From NCBI GenBank assembly GCA_015486215.1, contig WFSA01000141.1:1-35018 (forward strand): a stretch of DNA of 35,018 bases, given 5' to 3'. This document shows, piece after piece, positions 16,159-23,936 of this stretch. The stretch is from Anaerolineae bacterium (GTDB taxonomy: Bacteria > Chloroflexota > Anaerolineae > Promineifilales > Promineifilaceae). The number at the start of each line of letters is the position of its first letter. The first letter of the stretch is position 1. The notes under the pieces are model-generated. The model did not search any database, had not been told where the DNA came from, and saw only the letters and a program-made list of their open reading frames with translations. The position numbers and the translations under genes are program-made.

Positions 16159-16208
16159 AGAGAGAATTGTCAATGAGTAATGAACAATTGTTCATTGTTC
16201 ATTACTCG

Positions 16209-16706
16209 TTATTCATCAAAATCGAGAGAATCCATGAAGTCGGCGAATGCGCCCATATCACTGCTATCGGCATCGTCGGAGGGGGCATCTTCGTTCTCTA
16301 TGCTGTTTTCGGGGTAGATACCTGCTTCTTCTATTACATCGGGAGCAATAAAGATGGGGCAGTCAGCGCGGACAGCGACGGCGATGGCATCGGAAGAGCG
16401 GCAATCTATTTCTATCATATTTTGGCTCTTATCTATAAAGATACTGGCATAAAATACGCCATCTTCGAGAGCTTTGATCATGACATGGGAGACGCTGCCA
16501 CCCATTTCACTGATGATTTCTGTGAGCAAATCGTGGGTGACAGGGCGGGCAATTTTGACATCTTGCAGTTCCATCGTGATGGCATCTGCTTCGCAGGGGC
16601 CGATCCAGATGGGCAATCGCCGCTCGTTGTCCATCTCTTTTAGCACAATGATGCGGTGCTGTGAAACGAGACTAATTCGTATGCTGTCTATTACGACTTC
16701 GATCAT
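16209..16706 (-). CDS. Bifunctional nuclease (BFN/DUF151) domain protein
   Basis: 165 residues. The BFN core is visible: IEVVIDSIRISLVSQHRIIVLKE, RRLPIWIGPCEADAI, RPVTHDLLTEIISEMGGSVSHVMI, FYASIFI and IDCRSSDAIAVAVRADCPIFI. Members have been described as DNases/RNases in plants and thermophiles; the role in most bacteria is unclear. A 30-residue acidic tail (EDAPSDDADSSDMGAFADFMDSLDFDE) follows the domain. It lies just upstream of dnaB on the same strand, separated by about 50 bases of TTCATTATT-like inverted repeats, so co-transcription is possible. A family A element sits in its promoter region. Confidence 0.9.
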   Translation of the reverse strand: MIEVVIDSIRISLVSQHRIIVLKEMDNERRLPIWIGPCEADAITMELQDVKIARPVTHDLLTEIISEMGGSVSHVMIKALEDGVFYASIFIDKSQNMIEIDCRSSDAIAVAVRADCPIFIAPDVIEEAGIYPENSIENEDAPSDDADSSDMGAFADFMDSLDFDE

Positions 16707-16731
16707 AATTTTACTCTTCCAAAGAATGATC

Positions 16732-16843
16732 GTATCTTCTCAATAAATCGTGGACAAGACTTGACAAATTTCATCAGCACTTTATTTTACACGAGTATTA
16801 TTAGGAAAATTTGTCAAGTCTCCCCAGAATACTGAGAAGATAC
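16732..16843. mobile_element. MITE-like element, family A, copy 4 (112 bp)
   Basis: Ends GTATCTTCTC and GAGAAGATAC. The exact duplication GAATGATC is at 16724-16731 and 16844-16851. It is inserted 25 bases upstream of the BFN gene start. Confidence 0.93.
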
Positions 16844-17000
16844 GAATGATCCGTAGATTATGCCGATTAATGTATCGTTTTTGAATCAGTTCGTTATGAT
16901 CTGCATAATTTGCGGATAAATTTTTGTTTTCAACGCCTCTCTTATTCTAATACCATTGTACAACAATCAATAGGTAACAGCGAACAAGGCATAGGGCGAT

Positions 17001-17215
17001 TAGGGCGATTGCAACCGCGCCTTAATTCGTGATCGTGATCGTTTTCGTGATCGAAAATCGAAAAAACTGATCACGAAACCGATCACGAAATACGATCACG
17101 ACAATCATAATGCATCAATTCCCCGCAATTCACATGTCATGTCAATTACGGATCTGCTAAAAACGGTGTAAATTTGAAATTTAACAGTGCGATTTGGAGG
17201 TTGCAATCGCCCTAT
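17001..17215. mobile_element. MITE-like element, family E, copy 2 (215 bp)
   Basis: Same terminal repeats as copy 1 (TAGGGCGATTGCAACC and its reverse complement) and the same right half, with an extra GATC unit in the core. No target duplication is visible. The left end is preceded by a duplicated TAGGGCGAT. Confidence 0.8.
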
Positions 17216-17223
17216 TTCCCCGT

Positions 17224-17252
17224 TTGACATCCCCTCCCCAATTCGCTAAAAT
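17224..17252 (+). promoter_or_regulatory. Sigma-70-like promoter upstream of hppA
   Basis: TTGACA (17224-17229) and TAAAAT (17247-17252) are separated by exactly 17 bases on the plus strand. No other plus-strand gene lies between it and hppA, so the transcript would have a leader of about 300 bases. Predicted by eye only. Confidence 0.55.
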
Positions 17253-17261
17253 CATTATCTG

Positions 17262-17446
17262 AAAACGCCCCTCTATATCGGGGCGTTTTTTATGTATAGA
17301 AGCATTGCAAAGTATTGCAAATAGCGCATTAAAAAACAAAATGCAGGCACGATACCTGCATAAAAAATGGGAACAATGCTAAGGAGAGGCTCGTCAATAA
17401 CGTTAGATCACAGATTGCTTCACTCCTTTGAGAGTGAAGCAATTTT
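17262..17446 (+). promoter_or_regulatory. Structured leader of hppA (three hairpins)
   Basis: The stem AACGCCCC...GGGGCGTT followed by TTTT is at about 17262-17291. ATGCAGG...CCTGCAT is at 17341-17361. The strong stem ATTGCTTCACTC/GAGTGAAGCAAT followed by TTTTG is at 17414-17446. The last looks like an intrinsic terminator placed about 120 bases before hppA and could be an attenuator. No known riboswitch class was recognised. Bases 17447-17475 resemble the arm of K-type elements. Confidence 0.45.
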
Positions 17447-17567
17447 GCCAAGTTAAAAACGAGCGTTCCCTTAAGTGGGGAGCAGAAATAACAGAGGTTA
17501 ATTAAGCCTGTCTACTCCCCCGTATTGAATATCCCAATCAAATTTCCCCTCAGGAGGCGAAAAATAT

Positions 17568-19865
17568 ATGGAAACTACACTCTTACTTGCACAAAGTGCC
17601 GAAAAAATAGCACTACCCGCGATTTGGTGGCTTGCGCCGCTCGGTGCAATCGTTGCGCTTGGATTCGCGTATAAATTCTATGGCGATGTGATGAGCCATA
17701 GTGAAGGTACCGAAAGCATGATCGATATTGCACAAGCGGTACGTGAAGGCGCGATGGCTTACCTGACCCGTCAATACCGCATGGTCGGTATCGTCTTTGC
17801 CGTCCTTTTTGTTATGTTTGTTGTGATGGCGTTTGCTGGCTTACAAAATCCCATCGTCCCCGTTGCCTTTTTGACTGGCGGCTTCTTTTCTGGTTTATGC
17901 GGCTTCATCGGCATGAAAACAGCCACCAACGCTTCCGCGCGTACCGCACAAGCGGCCAGCAAAAGTCTTGATGGCGGCTTGAGGGTGGCGTTGCGTGCTG
18001 GTGCAGTCATGGGTTTGGTCGTCGTCGGCTTCGCGCTCTTAGATATCACCGTTTGGTTCTTGGCACTCTACTATTTAACTCCCTTCGAGTTTTTGCGCGT
18101 TGCCAATCCCCTGCCCCAAATTACAGCGACGATGTTGAGTTTCGGCATGGGCGCGTCCACACAAGCGTTGTTCGCTCGTGTCGGCGGCGGCATTTATACA
18201 AAAGCGGCTGATGTTGGGGCTGATTTGGTTGGTAAAGTTGAAGCGGGCATCCCCGAAGATGATCCCCGTAACCCCGCAACCATCGCCGATAATGTTGGCG
18301 ATAATGTTGGCGACGTGGCTGGTATGGGCGCAGATTTATATGAATCATACGCTGGCTCCATCTTGGCAACCTCCGCCTTAGGCGTTGCCGCCGTCGTTGT
18401 CGGCGCAAAAAGCATGGGTATTGACATTAGCGACACCGCCGCTGTGATGGATATGCAGTTACGCTACATCTCCGCGCCGCTTGTCGTGGCCGCGGTTGGT
18501 GTCGCCCTTTCCATCATGGGCGTATATATGGTTCGCACCGAAGAGGGTGCAAGTCAAGCTAAATTGATCGGCGCGTTGAATCGCGGTTTGTATGGCAGTT
18601 CAATTGGTATTTTGGTTTTATCGCTGGGTGTTGTGTACATTCTCGATCTGCCTAATGCGTTTTCTGTTTGGATAGCTATTGTTGTTGGCTTGGTTGTCGG
18701 CGTGTCAGTGGGTAAGGCGACGGAGTATTACACCTCGTCTGCCCAAAAACCGACCAAAAGCATCGCCAAACAGGCTGAAACTAGCACCGCTACTTTGTTG
18801 ATTGAAGGGTTAGCTGTTGGTATGGAATCTGTTGGTGTGCCTGTTGTCGCTATCGTCATCGGTATTGCTATTAGTTTCTATGCTGTTGGCGGCGCGACTA
18901 ATACGACGATGGGGTTGTATGGTGTCGGCATCGCTGCTGTGGCGATGTTGTCCACGTTAGGCTTTACATTGGCGACGGACGCTTATGGTCCCATCGCTGA
19001 TAATGCGGGCGGTAATGCGGAAATGGCCGGCCTTCCCCCAGAAGTGCGCGAACGCACGGATCAGTTGGATTCTGTCGGGAACACGACGGCCGCTATGGGT
19101 AAAGGGTTCGCCATCGGTTCGGCTGCGCTCACGTCGCTGGCTTTGTTGGCCGCTTATTTGGAAGAGATTCGTCTGTCGTTGACATTGCATGGGGCGGGTG
19201 AGTCGTTGATGGTAAACGGCCGTGCGATAGCCGAATGGTCGATGGAAGATTTTATGACGTATTACAATGTCACCCTCATCAATCCGGCCGTTTTGATCGG
19301 TATATTTGTCGGTGCGGCGACTGCATTCTATTTCTCCGCGATGACGATGCGTGCCGTTGGCCGTGCTGCTGGCGATATGGTCGAAGAGGTACGTCGTCAA
19401 TTCCGCGAAATGCCCGGCATTTTGAAAGGGACACAAAAACCAGATTATGCCCGCTGTGTTGAGATCAGCACAATATCCGCCCAACGGGAAATGGTCACTC
19501 CTTCCGTATTGGCTTTAACTGTACCAGTTGTGGTCGGTATCATCTTTGGTGTCGGCGGTGTGCTTGGTCTGTTGACTGGCGCATTGACGGCCGGTTTCGC
19601 TCTCGCTGTGATGATGTCTAACTCTGGCGGCGCGTGGGATAATGCCAAAAAATATATCGAGGAAGGGAATCACGGCGGTAAGAATTCTAAAGCGCATAAA
19701 GCGGCCGTTGTTGGTGATACCGTCGGTGATCCATTCAAAGATACTTCCGGCCCATCGCTCAATATTTTGATCAAACTGATGTCTATGGTTTCAGTTGTCT
19801 TTGCTGGTTTGATAACTTATTTTGCCAATGGGCAAGGGTTGATCCAGATGTTGTTGGGAAATTAG
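17568..19865 (+). CDS. hppA: Membrane-bound ion-translocating pyrophosphatase
   Basis: 765 residues with about 16 hydrophobic helices, standard for M-PPase, which couples pyrophosphate hydrolysis to pumping of H+ or Na+ across the membrane. The substrate loops are clear: ADVGADLVGKVEAGIPEDDPRN, ADNVGDNVGDVAGMGADLYESY, DAYGPIADNAGGNAEMAGLP and the late GGAWDNAKKYIE...GDTVGDPFKDTSGPSLN. The segment GNTTAAMGKGFAIGSAALTSLAL has Ala and Gly where potassium-independent enzymes have Lys and Thr, which predicts the potassium-dependent class. H+ versus Na+ cannot be decided by eye. The start is supported by CAGGAGG. It is monocistronic, with a long hairpin-rich leader and a cluster of hairpins after the stop. 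Confidence 0.97.
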   Translation: METTLLLAQSAEKIALPAIWWLAPLGAIVALGFAYKFYGDVMSHSEGTESMIDIAQAVREGAMAYLTRQYRMVGIVFAVLFVMFVVMAFAGLQNPIVPVAFLTGGFFSGLCGFIGMKTATNASARTAQAASKSLDGGLRVALRAGAVMGLVVVGFALLDITVWFLALYYLTPFEFLRVANPLPQITATMLSFGMGASTQALFARVGGGIYTKAADVGADLVGKVEAGIPEDDPRNPATIADNVGDNVGDVAGMGADLYESYAGSILATSALGVAAVVVGAKSMGIDISDTAAVMDMQLRYISAPLVVAAVGVALSIMGVYMVRTEEGASQAKLIGALNRGLYGSSIGILVLSLGVVYILDLPNAFSVWIAIVVGLVVGVSVGKATEYYTSSAQKPTKSIAKQAETSTATLLIEGLAVGMESVGVPVVAIVIGIAISFYAVGGATNTTMGLYGVGIAAVAMLSTLGFTLATDAYGPIADNAGGNAEMAGLPPEVRERTDQLDSVGNTTAAMGKGFAIGSAALTSLALLAAYLEEIRLSLTLHGAGESLMVNGRAIAEWSMEDFMTYYNVTLINPAVLIGIFVGAATAFYFSAMTMRAVGRAAGDMVEEVRRQFREMPGILKGTQKPDYARCVEISTISAQREMVTPSVLALTVPVVVGIIFGVGGVLGLLTGALTAGFALAVMMSNSGGAWDNAKKYIEEGNHGGKNSKAHKAAVVGDTVGDPFKDTSGPSLNILIKLMSMVSVVFAGLITYFANGQGLIQMLLGN

Positions 19866-19875
19866 TGAGAGTCAA

Positions 19876-19989
19876 AAGGCATCGGTTTTTAACCGATGCC
19901 TGATACAGAAAACGTGCTGGAAGCGCGTTAAAGTCAGCCCGCTTTCAGCGGGATTTTTTGTATCAGACACCGATTTGAATCGGTGTCGC
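19876..19989 (+). terminator. Hairpin cluster after hppA
   Basis: Three stems follow the stop: AGGCATCGGTT/AACCGATGCCT (19876-19900), CCCGCTTTCAGCGGG followed by ATTTTTTG (about 19939-19961), and GACACCGATTTGAATCGGTGTC (19968-19989). The middle one has the classic GC stem plus T-run of an intrinsic terminator. An outer TGATACAGAAAA/TTTTTTGTATCA pairing encloses it. Confidence 0.7.
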
Positions 19990-20047
19990 GCTCTTTTGAG
20001 GGCGGGCACAAGGCCGCGCTTCTACAGGAGTAAATTGTAGGGGCGAC

Positions 20048-20272
20048 GTATCTTCTCGGTATTCTGGGGAGACTTGACAAATTTTCCTAATGATACTGTA
20101 TCTTCTCAAAATTTCGGGGAGACTTGACAGGTTTTCTATAATACTCTCGTGTAAAACGCGAGACTCTTATGAAACCTGTCAAGTCTTTGTCCCAATTTAT
20201 ACATGATACTCGTGTAAAATACAGTGCTGATGAAATTTGTCAAGTCTTGTCCACGATTTATTGAGAAGATAC
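20048..20272. mobile_element. Family A element (copy 5, 112 bp) interrupted by a family B element
   Basis: The outer ends are GTATCTTCTC and GAGAAGATAC, with the exact duplication GGGGCGAC at 20040-20047 and 20273-20280. Removing the nested B element and one copy of its own duplication leaves exactly 112 bp, the length of other A copies. Confidence 0.93.
20098..20202. mobile_element. MITE-like element, family B (105 bp), nested in A
   Basis: It begins GTATCTTCTCAAAATTTCG and ends CAATTTATAC, with inner arms CTTGACAGGTTTTC and GAAACCTGTCAAG. ATGATACT is present exactly on both sides (20090-20097 and 20203-20210) and is single in uninterrupted A copies, which proves insertion into A. Confidence 0.92.
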
Positions 20273-20312
20273 GGGGCGACCTTTATTGTCGCCCGATTGT
20301 GCAACAATTGTG

Positions 20313-21833
20313 ATGAAAAAAACATATTGGATTTATCTCTTAGCAACGGCCGTATCCCTTCTTTTCCTCCTCAACACCGACACGCTCGGCTTTCCGTTGG
20401 ATGATGGCTGGATTCACCAGACGTATGCACGCAGTTTAGCGGCAAACGGCCGTTGGGAATATATCCCATCCATTGTCAGCGCAGGATCGACCGCCCCTTT
20501 GTGGACGATTTTGCTCGCCATTGGCTACCTGCTGGGCGTGCCGCCGCTTGGTTGGAGCTATCTGCTGGGGACAATTTCGTTGCTACTCTTATTGTGGGCT
20601 GGGATGCGGTTGTGGCGGCAGTTGCGGCCTGCTTTTGCTGGGCGCGATTGGGTTGCTGGGCTGTTGTTATTGAGCAGCTGGCCGCTCATTTGGGCGGCAA
20701 ACAGCGGCATGGAGACAGTGCTGTTTGCCGCCGTCAGCTTTCTAATTCTGGTGCAGATCGCGGAGATGAAGGGCGAAGGAGCGGGGGAACAAAACCGGCT
20801 ACTTCTGTTGGGTGTATCGTCCGGCCTGCTTATTTTAATACGGCCAGACGGGGTATTGTTGCTCGCCCTTGTCACCGTCACCCTTGCTATGCAGGCGGGG
20901 ACGATGGCGGCGCGGGTAAAGAAGGTGCTCTGGTACGGAGCGGCGGCAACACTCCCTTTGATCCCGTATCTTGTCTTTAATTTGCAGACGAGCGGCTCCT
21001 TTTGGCCGAATACATTTTATGCAAAGCAAGCGGAGTACGCGCTATTGTTGACTCAGCCGCTCATTGGGCGGACGGTGCAGTTGCTTTGGTTGAGCTGGGG
21101 CGGAACTGCCGTTGGCTGGCAAGGGATGAGCGCGGCGCATCTGCTCTTGTTGCCCGGCCTGCTGCTCTCCATTTGGGGGGCGGGATGGCGGTTGCGGCGG
21201 CAATGGGCGGCTGCGCTCCCTTTTGTCCTCCCTCTGTTGTGGGCGTTTGGGCATGTCGCTTTGTACGGCTGGCGGCTGCCAGTGACGTATCAACACGGCC
21301 GTTATCTTTTCGCCGCCATCCCTGTCTGGATTTTGTACGGGCTGGCGGGCTGGATGGAGATGTACGGCCGTATGGCTGATGGACGATTGGTACGGCCGTT
21401 CAAATTGGCCGGCATTATGATTCTGGGATTGATTTCGCTCGTCTATCTCCTTTTGGGCGCGGGGGCATACGCGACAGACACCGCCTTCATCCAAAATGAG
21501 ATGGTCGCCGCGGCCAAATGGATCAACGCCAATACAGAACCCGACGCGCTCATTGCTGCACATGATATTGGGGCGATGGGATATTTTGGAAAACGGCCGT
21601 TGCTCGACCTCGCCGGCCTCATCACCCCCGAAATTATCCCCTATCTGGATGATACAGAAGCGATTGAATCCTATATTTTGGCAAGCGACGCAGCCTATTT
21701 AATGACCGCTCCCGGCTGGCCGTACACAGGGGTGACGGATAATGCGCGGCTATTATACAACAGCGATTACGCATGGACGGTTGAGATGGGAGAAAATAAT
21801 ACGGCCGTTTACCAGTTGGAAATAGGACGCTAA
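20313..21833 (+). CDS. GT39/ArnT-like polytopic glycosyltransferase
   Basis: About 506 residues with roughly 11 hydrophobic segments. The N-terminal DDGWIHQTYARSLAANGRW loop, with an acidic pair after the first helix, is the pattern of PMT/ArnT-type transferases that use polyprenyl-phosphate sugars. Other family-like blocks are SAGSTAPLWTILLA, NSGMETVLFA, LIRPDGVLLL and a C-terminal extracytoplasmic part (IAAHDIGAMGYFGKRPLLDLAGLI). It probably transfers a sugar to a lipid or surface acceptor on the outer face of the membrane; donor and acceptor are unknown. The ATG at 20313 is chosen because it starts directly before a Lys-rich n-region and the first membrane helix; a TTG at 20286 is in frame but unlikely. 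A family C element is inserted exactly at the stop codon. Confidence 0.8.
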   Translation: MKKTYWIYLLATAVSLLFLLNTDTLGFPLDDGWIHQTYARSLAANGRWEYIPSIVSAGSTAPLWTILLAIGYLLGVPPLGWSYLLGTISLLLLLWAGMRLWRQLRPAFAGRDWVAGLLLLSSWPLIWAANSGMETVLFAAVSFLILVQIAEMKGEGAGEQNRLLLLGVSSGLLILIRPDGVLLLALVTVTLAMQAGTMAARVKKVLWYGAAATLPLIPYLVFNLQTSGSFWPNTFYAKQAEYALLLTQPLIGRTVQLLWLSWGGTAVGWQGMSAAHLLLLPGLLLSIWGAGWRLRRQWAAALPFVLPLLWAFGHVALYGWRLPVTYQHGRYLFAAIPVWILYGLAGWMEMYGRMADGRLVRPFKLAGIMILGLISLVYLLLGAGAYATDTAFIQNEMVAAAKWINANTEPDALIAAHDIGAMGYFGKRPLLDLAGLITPEIIPYLDDTEAIESYILASDAAYLMTAPGWPYTGVTDNARLLYNSDYAWTVEMGENNTAVYQLEIGR

Positions 21834-21837
21834 TTGC

Positions 21838-21979
21838 GTATCTTTTCAAAAAAGCGGGAAGATTATTTTGTTTTTAGTATGACTACAGCGGATTATGAAA
21901 ATGAACGGATGTTTTTTCGACTGCGCTATCCGTTTATTTCTTTCATCTGTTGTAGTCACCCGAAATATTGAAAAGTTAC
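21838..21979. mobile_element. MITE-like element, family C, copy 2 (142 bp)
   Basis: It begins GTATCTTTTC and ends GAAAAGTTAC, with inner arms GACTACAGCGG and CTGTTGTAGTC. The exact duplication CTAATTGC is at 21830-21837 and 21980-21987. The left copy contains the TAA stop of the glycosyltransferase gene. Confidence 0.92.
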
Positions 21980-22021
21980 CTAATTGCCTTGATTGCATTG
22001 GTAAAAAATTCAACAAAAAAC

Positions 22022-22057
22022 CCGATCACGAAACCGATCACGAAATACGATCACGAC
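22022..22057. repeat. Fragment of the family E core
   Basis: The GATC-rich run CCGATCACGAAACCGATC plus ACGAAATACGATCACGAC equals the core of element E copy 2. Both E ends are missing, and the fragment abuts the A/B composite element. Confidence 0.7.
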
Positions 22058-22222
22058 GTATCTTCTCAATAAATCGTGGACAAGACTTGACAGGTTTCAT
22101 AAGAGTCTCGCGTTTTACACGAGAGTATTATAGAAAACCTGTCAAGTCTCCCCGAAATTTTGAGAGGATACGAGTATCATTAGGAAAATTTGTCAAGCCT
22201 ACCCAGAATACTGAGAAGAGAC
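22058..22222. mobile_element. Composite of family B and right half of family A
   Basis: 22058-22171 has a family A left end joined to a B core (arms ACTTGACAGGTTTC and GAAAACCTGTCAAGT) and a B right end (TTTTGAGAGGATAC). 22172-22222 is the right half of an A element (GAGTATCATTAGG to GAGAAGAGAC). The left half of A is missing as a separate unit and no flanking duplication remains. Recombination between A and B arms after a nested insertion would give this structure. Confidence 0.75.
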
Positions 22223-22247
22223 ATAATTAACACTTAATACCATTCTT

Positions 22248-23828
22248 ATGACAACTGCCTTACAACAAGAGATCGAAAAACGGCGCACATTCGCCATCAT
22301 TTCCCATCCCGATGCGGGAAAGACCACATTGACCGAAAAATTACTGCTCTACGGGCAAGCGATTCATATGGCTGGCAGCGTCCGCTCCCGCCGTAATCAA
22401 CGCGCCGCCACCTCCGATTGGATGGCGATGGAGCAGGAACGCGGCATCTCCATCACGTCCACTGTGCTGCAATTTCCGTACAAAGGGTATACCGTCAATC
22501 TGTTGGACACGCCCGGCCATCAAGATTTTTCCGAAGATACCTACCGCACATTAATGGCGACCGACAGCGCGATGATGGTGCTGGACGCGGCCAAAGGGGT
22601 GGAAGCACAGACGCGTAAACTGTTTGAAGTATGCCGCCAGCGCGGTATCCCCATCTTCACCTTCATCAATAAGATGGATCGCCCCGCCCTTGATGCGCTT
22701 GACCTGCTGGATGAGGTCGAAAATGTGTTGGGCATGCAGCCCGTGCCGATGAATTGGCCGATTGGGGATGGCAAAAAATTCATGGGCGTATATGACCGTC
22801 TTGGCGACAAGGTGTATCTGTATGATCGCACCGTCCATAACCAAACAATGTCGCCTGAATATGTCACCACGATTAACGATCCGCGCATCAAAGAGAGGCT
22901 GGGAGATGTGGAGTATGAGGATTTGATGTTGAATATCGGTTTGATGGATGAATTAGCTGCCTTTGACCATGATAAATTGATGAGCGGTGAGCAAACGGCC
23001 GTTTACTTTGGCAGTGCGTTGACCAATTTTGGTGTTCAACTTTTCCTCGATGATTTCATTCAATACGCCCCCTCTCCGGGCATGTATCCCAGCGACGCGG
23101 GCGATATTGATCCGATGAGCGAGAATTTTTCGGGCTTCATTTTCAAAATTCAGGCGAATATGAACCCCCGTCATCGGGATAGCGTTGCCTTTTTGCGAAT
23201 TTGCAGCGGCCGTTTTGAGCGCAATATCAATGTCAATCATTCCCCCAGCGGCAAAAGTATGCGCCTCTCTCGTCCCTACAAATTTTTTGCCGACAGTCGT
23301 GAGGTGGTAGACGAAGCGTATGCAGGTGACATTATCGGCTTGCCCGGCAATCGTTATTTTGGGATTGGTGACACGCTGGCAGTCGGTGCAGCTTTCAACT
23401 TTGCCCCCATCCCCAGCTTTGCTCCCGAACATTTTGGGCGATTGTTGAATATGGATATCAGCAAGCAAAAACAGTTCCTTAAAGGGTTGACCCAATTGGT
23501 TGCTGAAGGGGCGATGCAGCTTTTTCACGAAACAGATGCCGCCCGCCGAGACCCGATTTTGGCTGTTGTTGGTGTATTGCAATTCGAGGTCGTGCAAGCA
23601 CGGCTGGAAACGGAGTACCGCGTCAAGACTAAATTGGACATGCTGCCCCATCGTTTAGCTTGCTGGGTGACGGGTGACGAGGCTGACATTGAGTTGCTAC
23701 CGTGGCGGTATGCGTTATTGCGCGTGGTGGATGCCAACGGCCGTCTGGTCGCCCTTTTTAACTCCGAGCATGAATTAACCTATTACCAAAACAAATATCC
23801 TGACATCACGTTTAGTCGCACTGGATAG
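22248..23828 (+). CDS. prfC: Peptide chain release factor 3
   Basis: 526 residues, full length for RF3, the GTPase that removes RF1/RF2 from the ribosome after termination. The G domain shows ISHPDAGKTTLTEKLL (G1), the switch-I block QERGISITSTVLQF, DTPGHQDFSEDTYR (G3) and FINKMDR (G4). The RF3-type insert LDEVENVLGMQPVPMNWPIGDGKKFMGVYDR and the closing domain (VGVLQFEVVQARLETEYRV, WVTGD) separate it from EF-G. Only about 25 bases separate the start from the upstream A/B mobile element, so the promoter may lie in that element (inference). It is monocistronic. Confidence 0.97.
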   Translation: MTTALQQEIEKRRTFAIISHPDAGKTTLTEKLLLYGQAIHMAGSVRSRRNQRAATSDWMAMEQERGISITSTVLQFPYKGYTVNLLDTPGHQDFSEDTYRTLMATDSAMMVLDAAKGVEAQTRKLFEVCRQRGIPIFTFINKMDRPALDALDLLDEVENVLGMQPVPMNWPIGDGKKFMGVYDRLGDKVYLYDRTVHNQTMSPEYVTTINDPRIKERLGDVEYEDLMLNIGLMDELAAFDHDKLMSGEQTAVYFGSALTNFGVQLFLDDFIQYAPSPGMYPSDAGDIDPMSENFSGFIFKIQANMNPRHRDSVAFLRICSGRFERNINVNHSPSGKSMRLSRPYKFFADSREVVDEAYAGDIIGLPGNRYFGIGDTLAVGAAFNFAPIPSFAPEHFGRLLNMDISKQKQFLKGLTQLVAEGAMQLFHETDAARRDPILAVVGVLQFEVVQARLETEYRVKTKLDMLPHRLACWVTGDEADIELLPWRYALLRVVDANGRLVALFNSEHELTYYQNKYPDITFSRTG

Positions 23829-23870
23829 GGATTTACGGGAAAAATAGGACGCAGATTTTCAGGATTTATG

Positions 23871-23936
23871 GTCAAGGTGACTGTCACTTACCAAGTGCCT
23901 GTCACCTGAAAGTCCAAGTTACAAACGAACGTCCCC
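23871..23936. repeat. K-type palindrome, truncated copy
   Basis: AAGGTGACTGTCACTTACC then AAGTGCCTGTCACCTGAAAG and GTCCAAGTTACAAACGAACG match the centre and right arm of the K element at 25247-25346. It ends at the stop codon of the DUF3179 gene, so the gene lies between two K copies. Confidence 0.7.

Noticed and set aside
20286-20312. TTG start for the membrane glycosyltransferase
   Set aside because: It adds nine residues with no ribosome site. ATG at 20313 gives a normal signal-anchor start.
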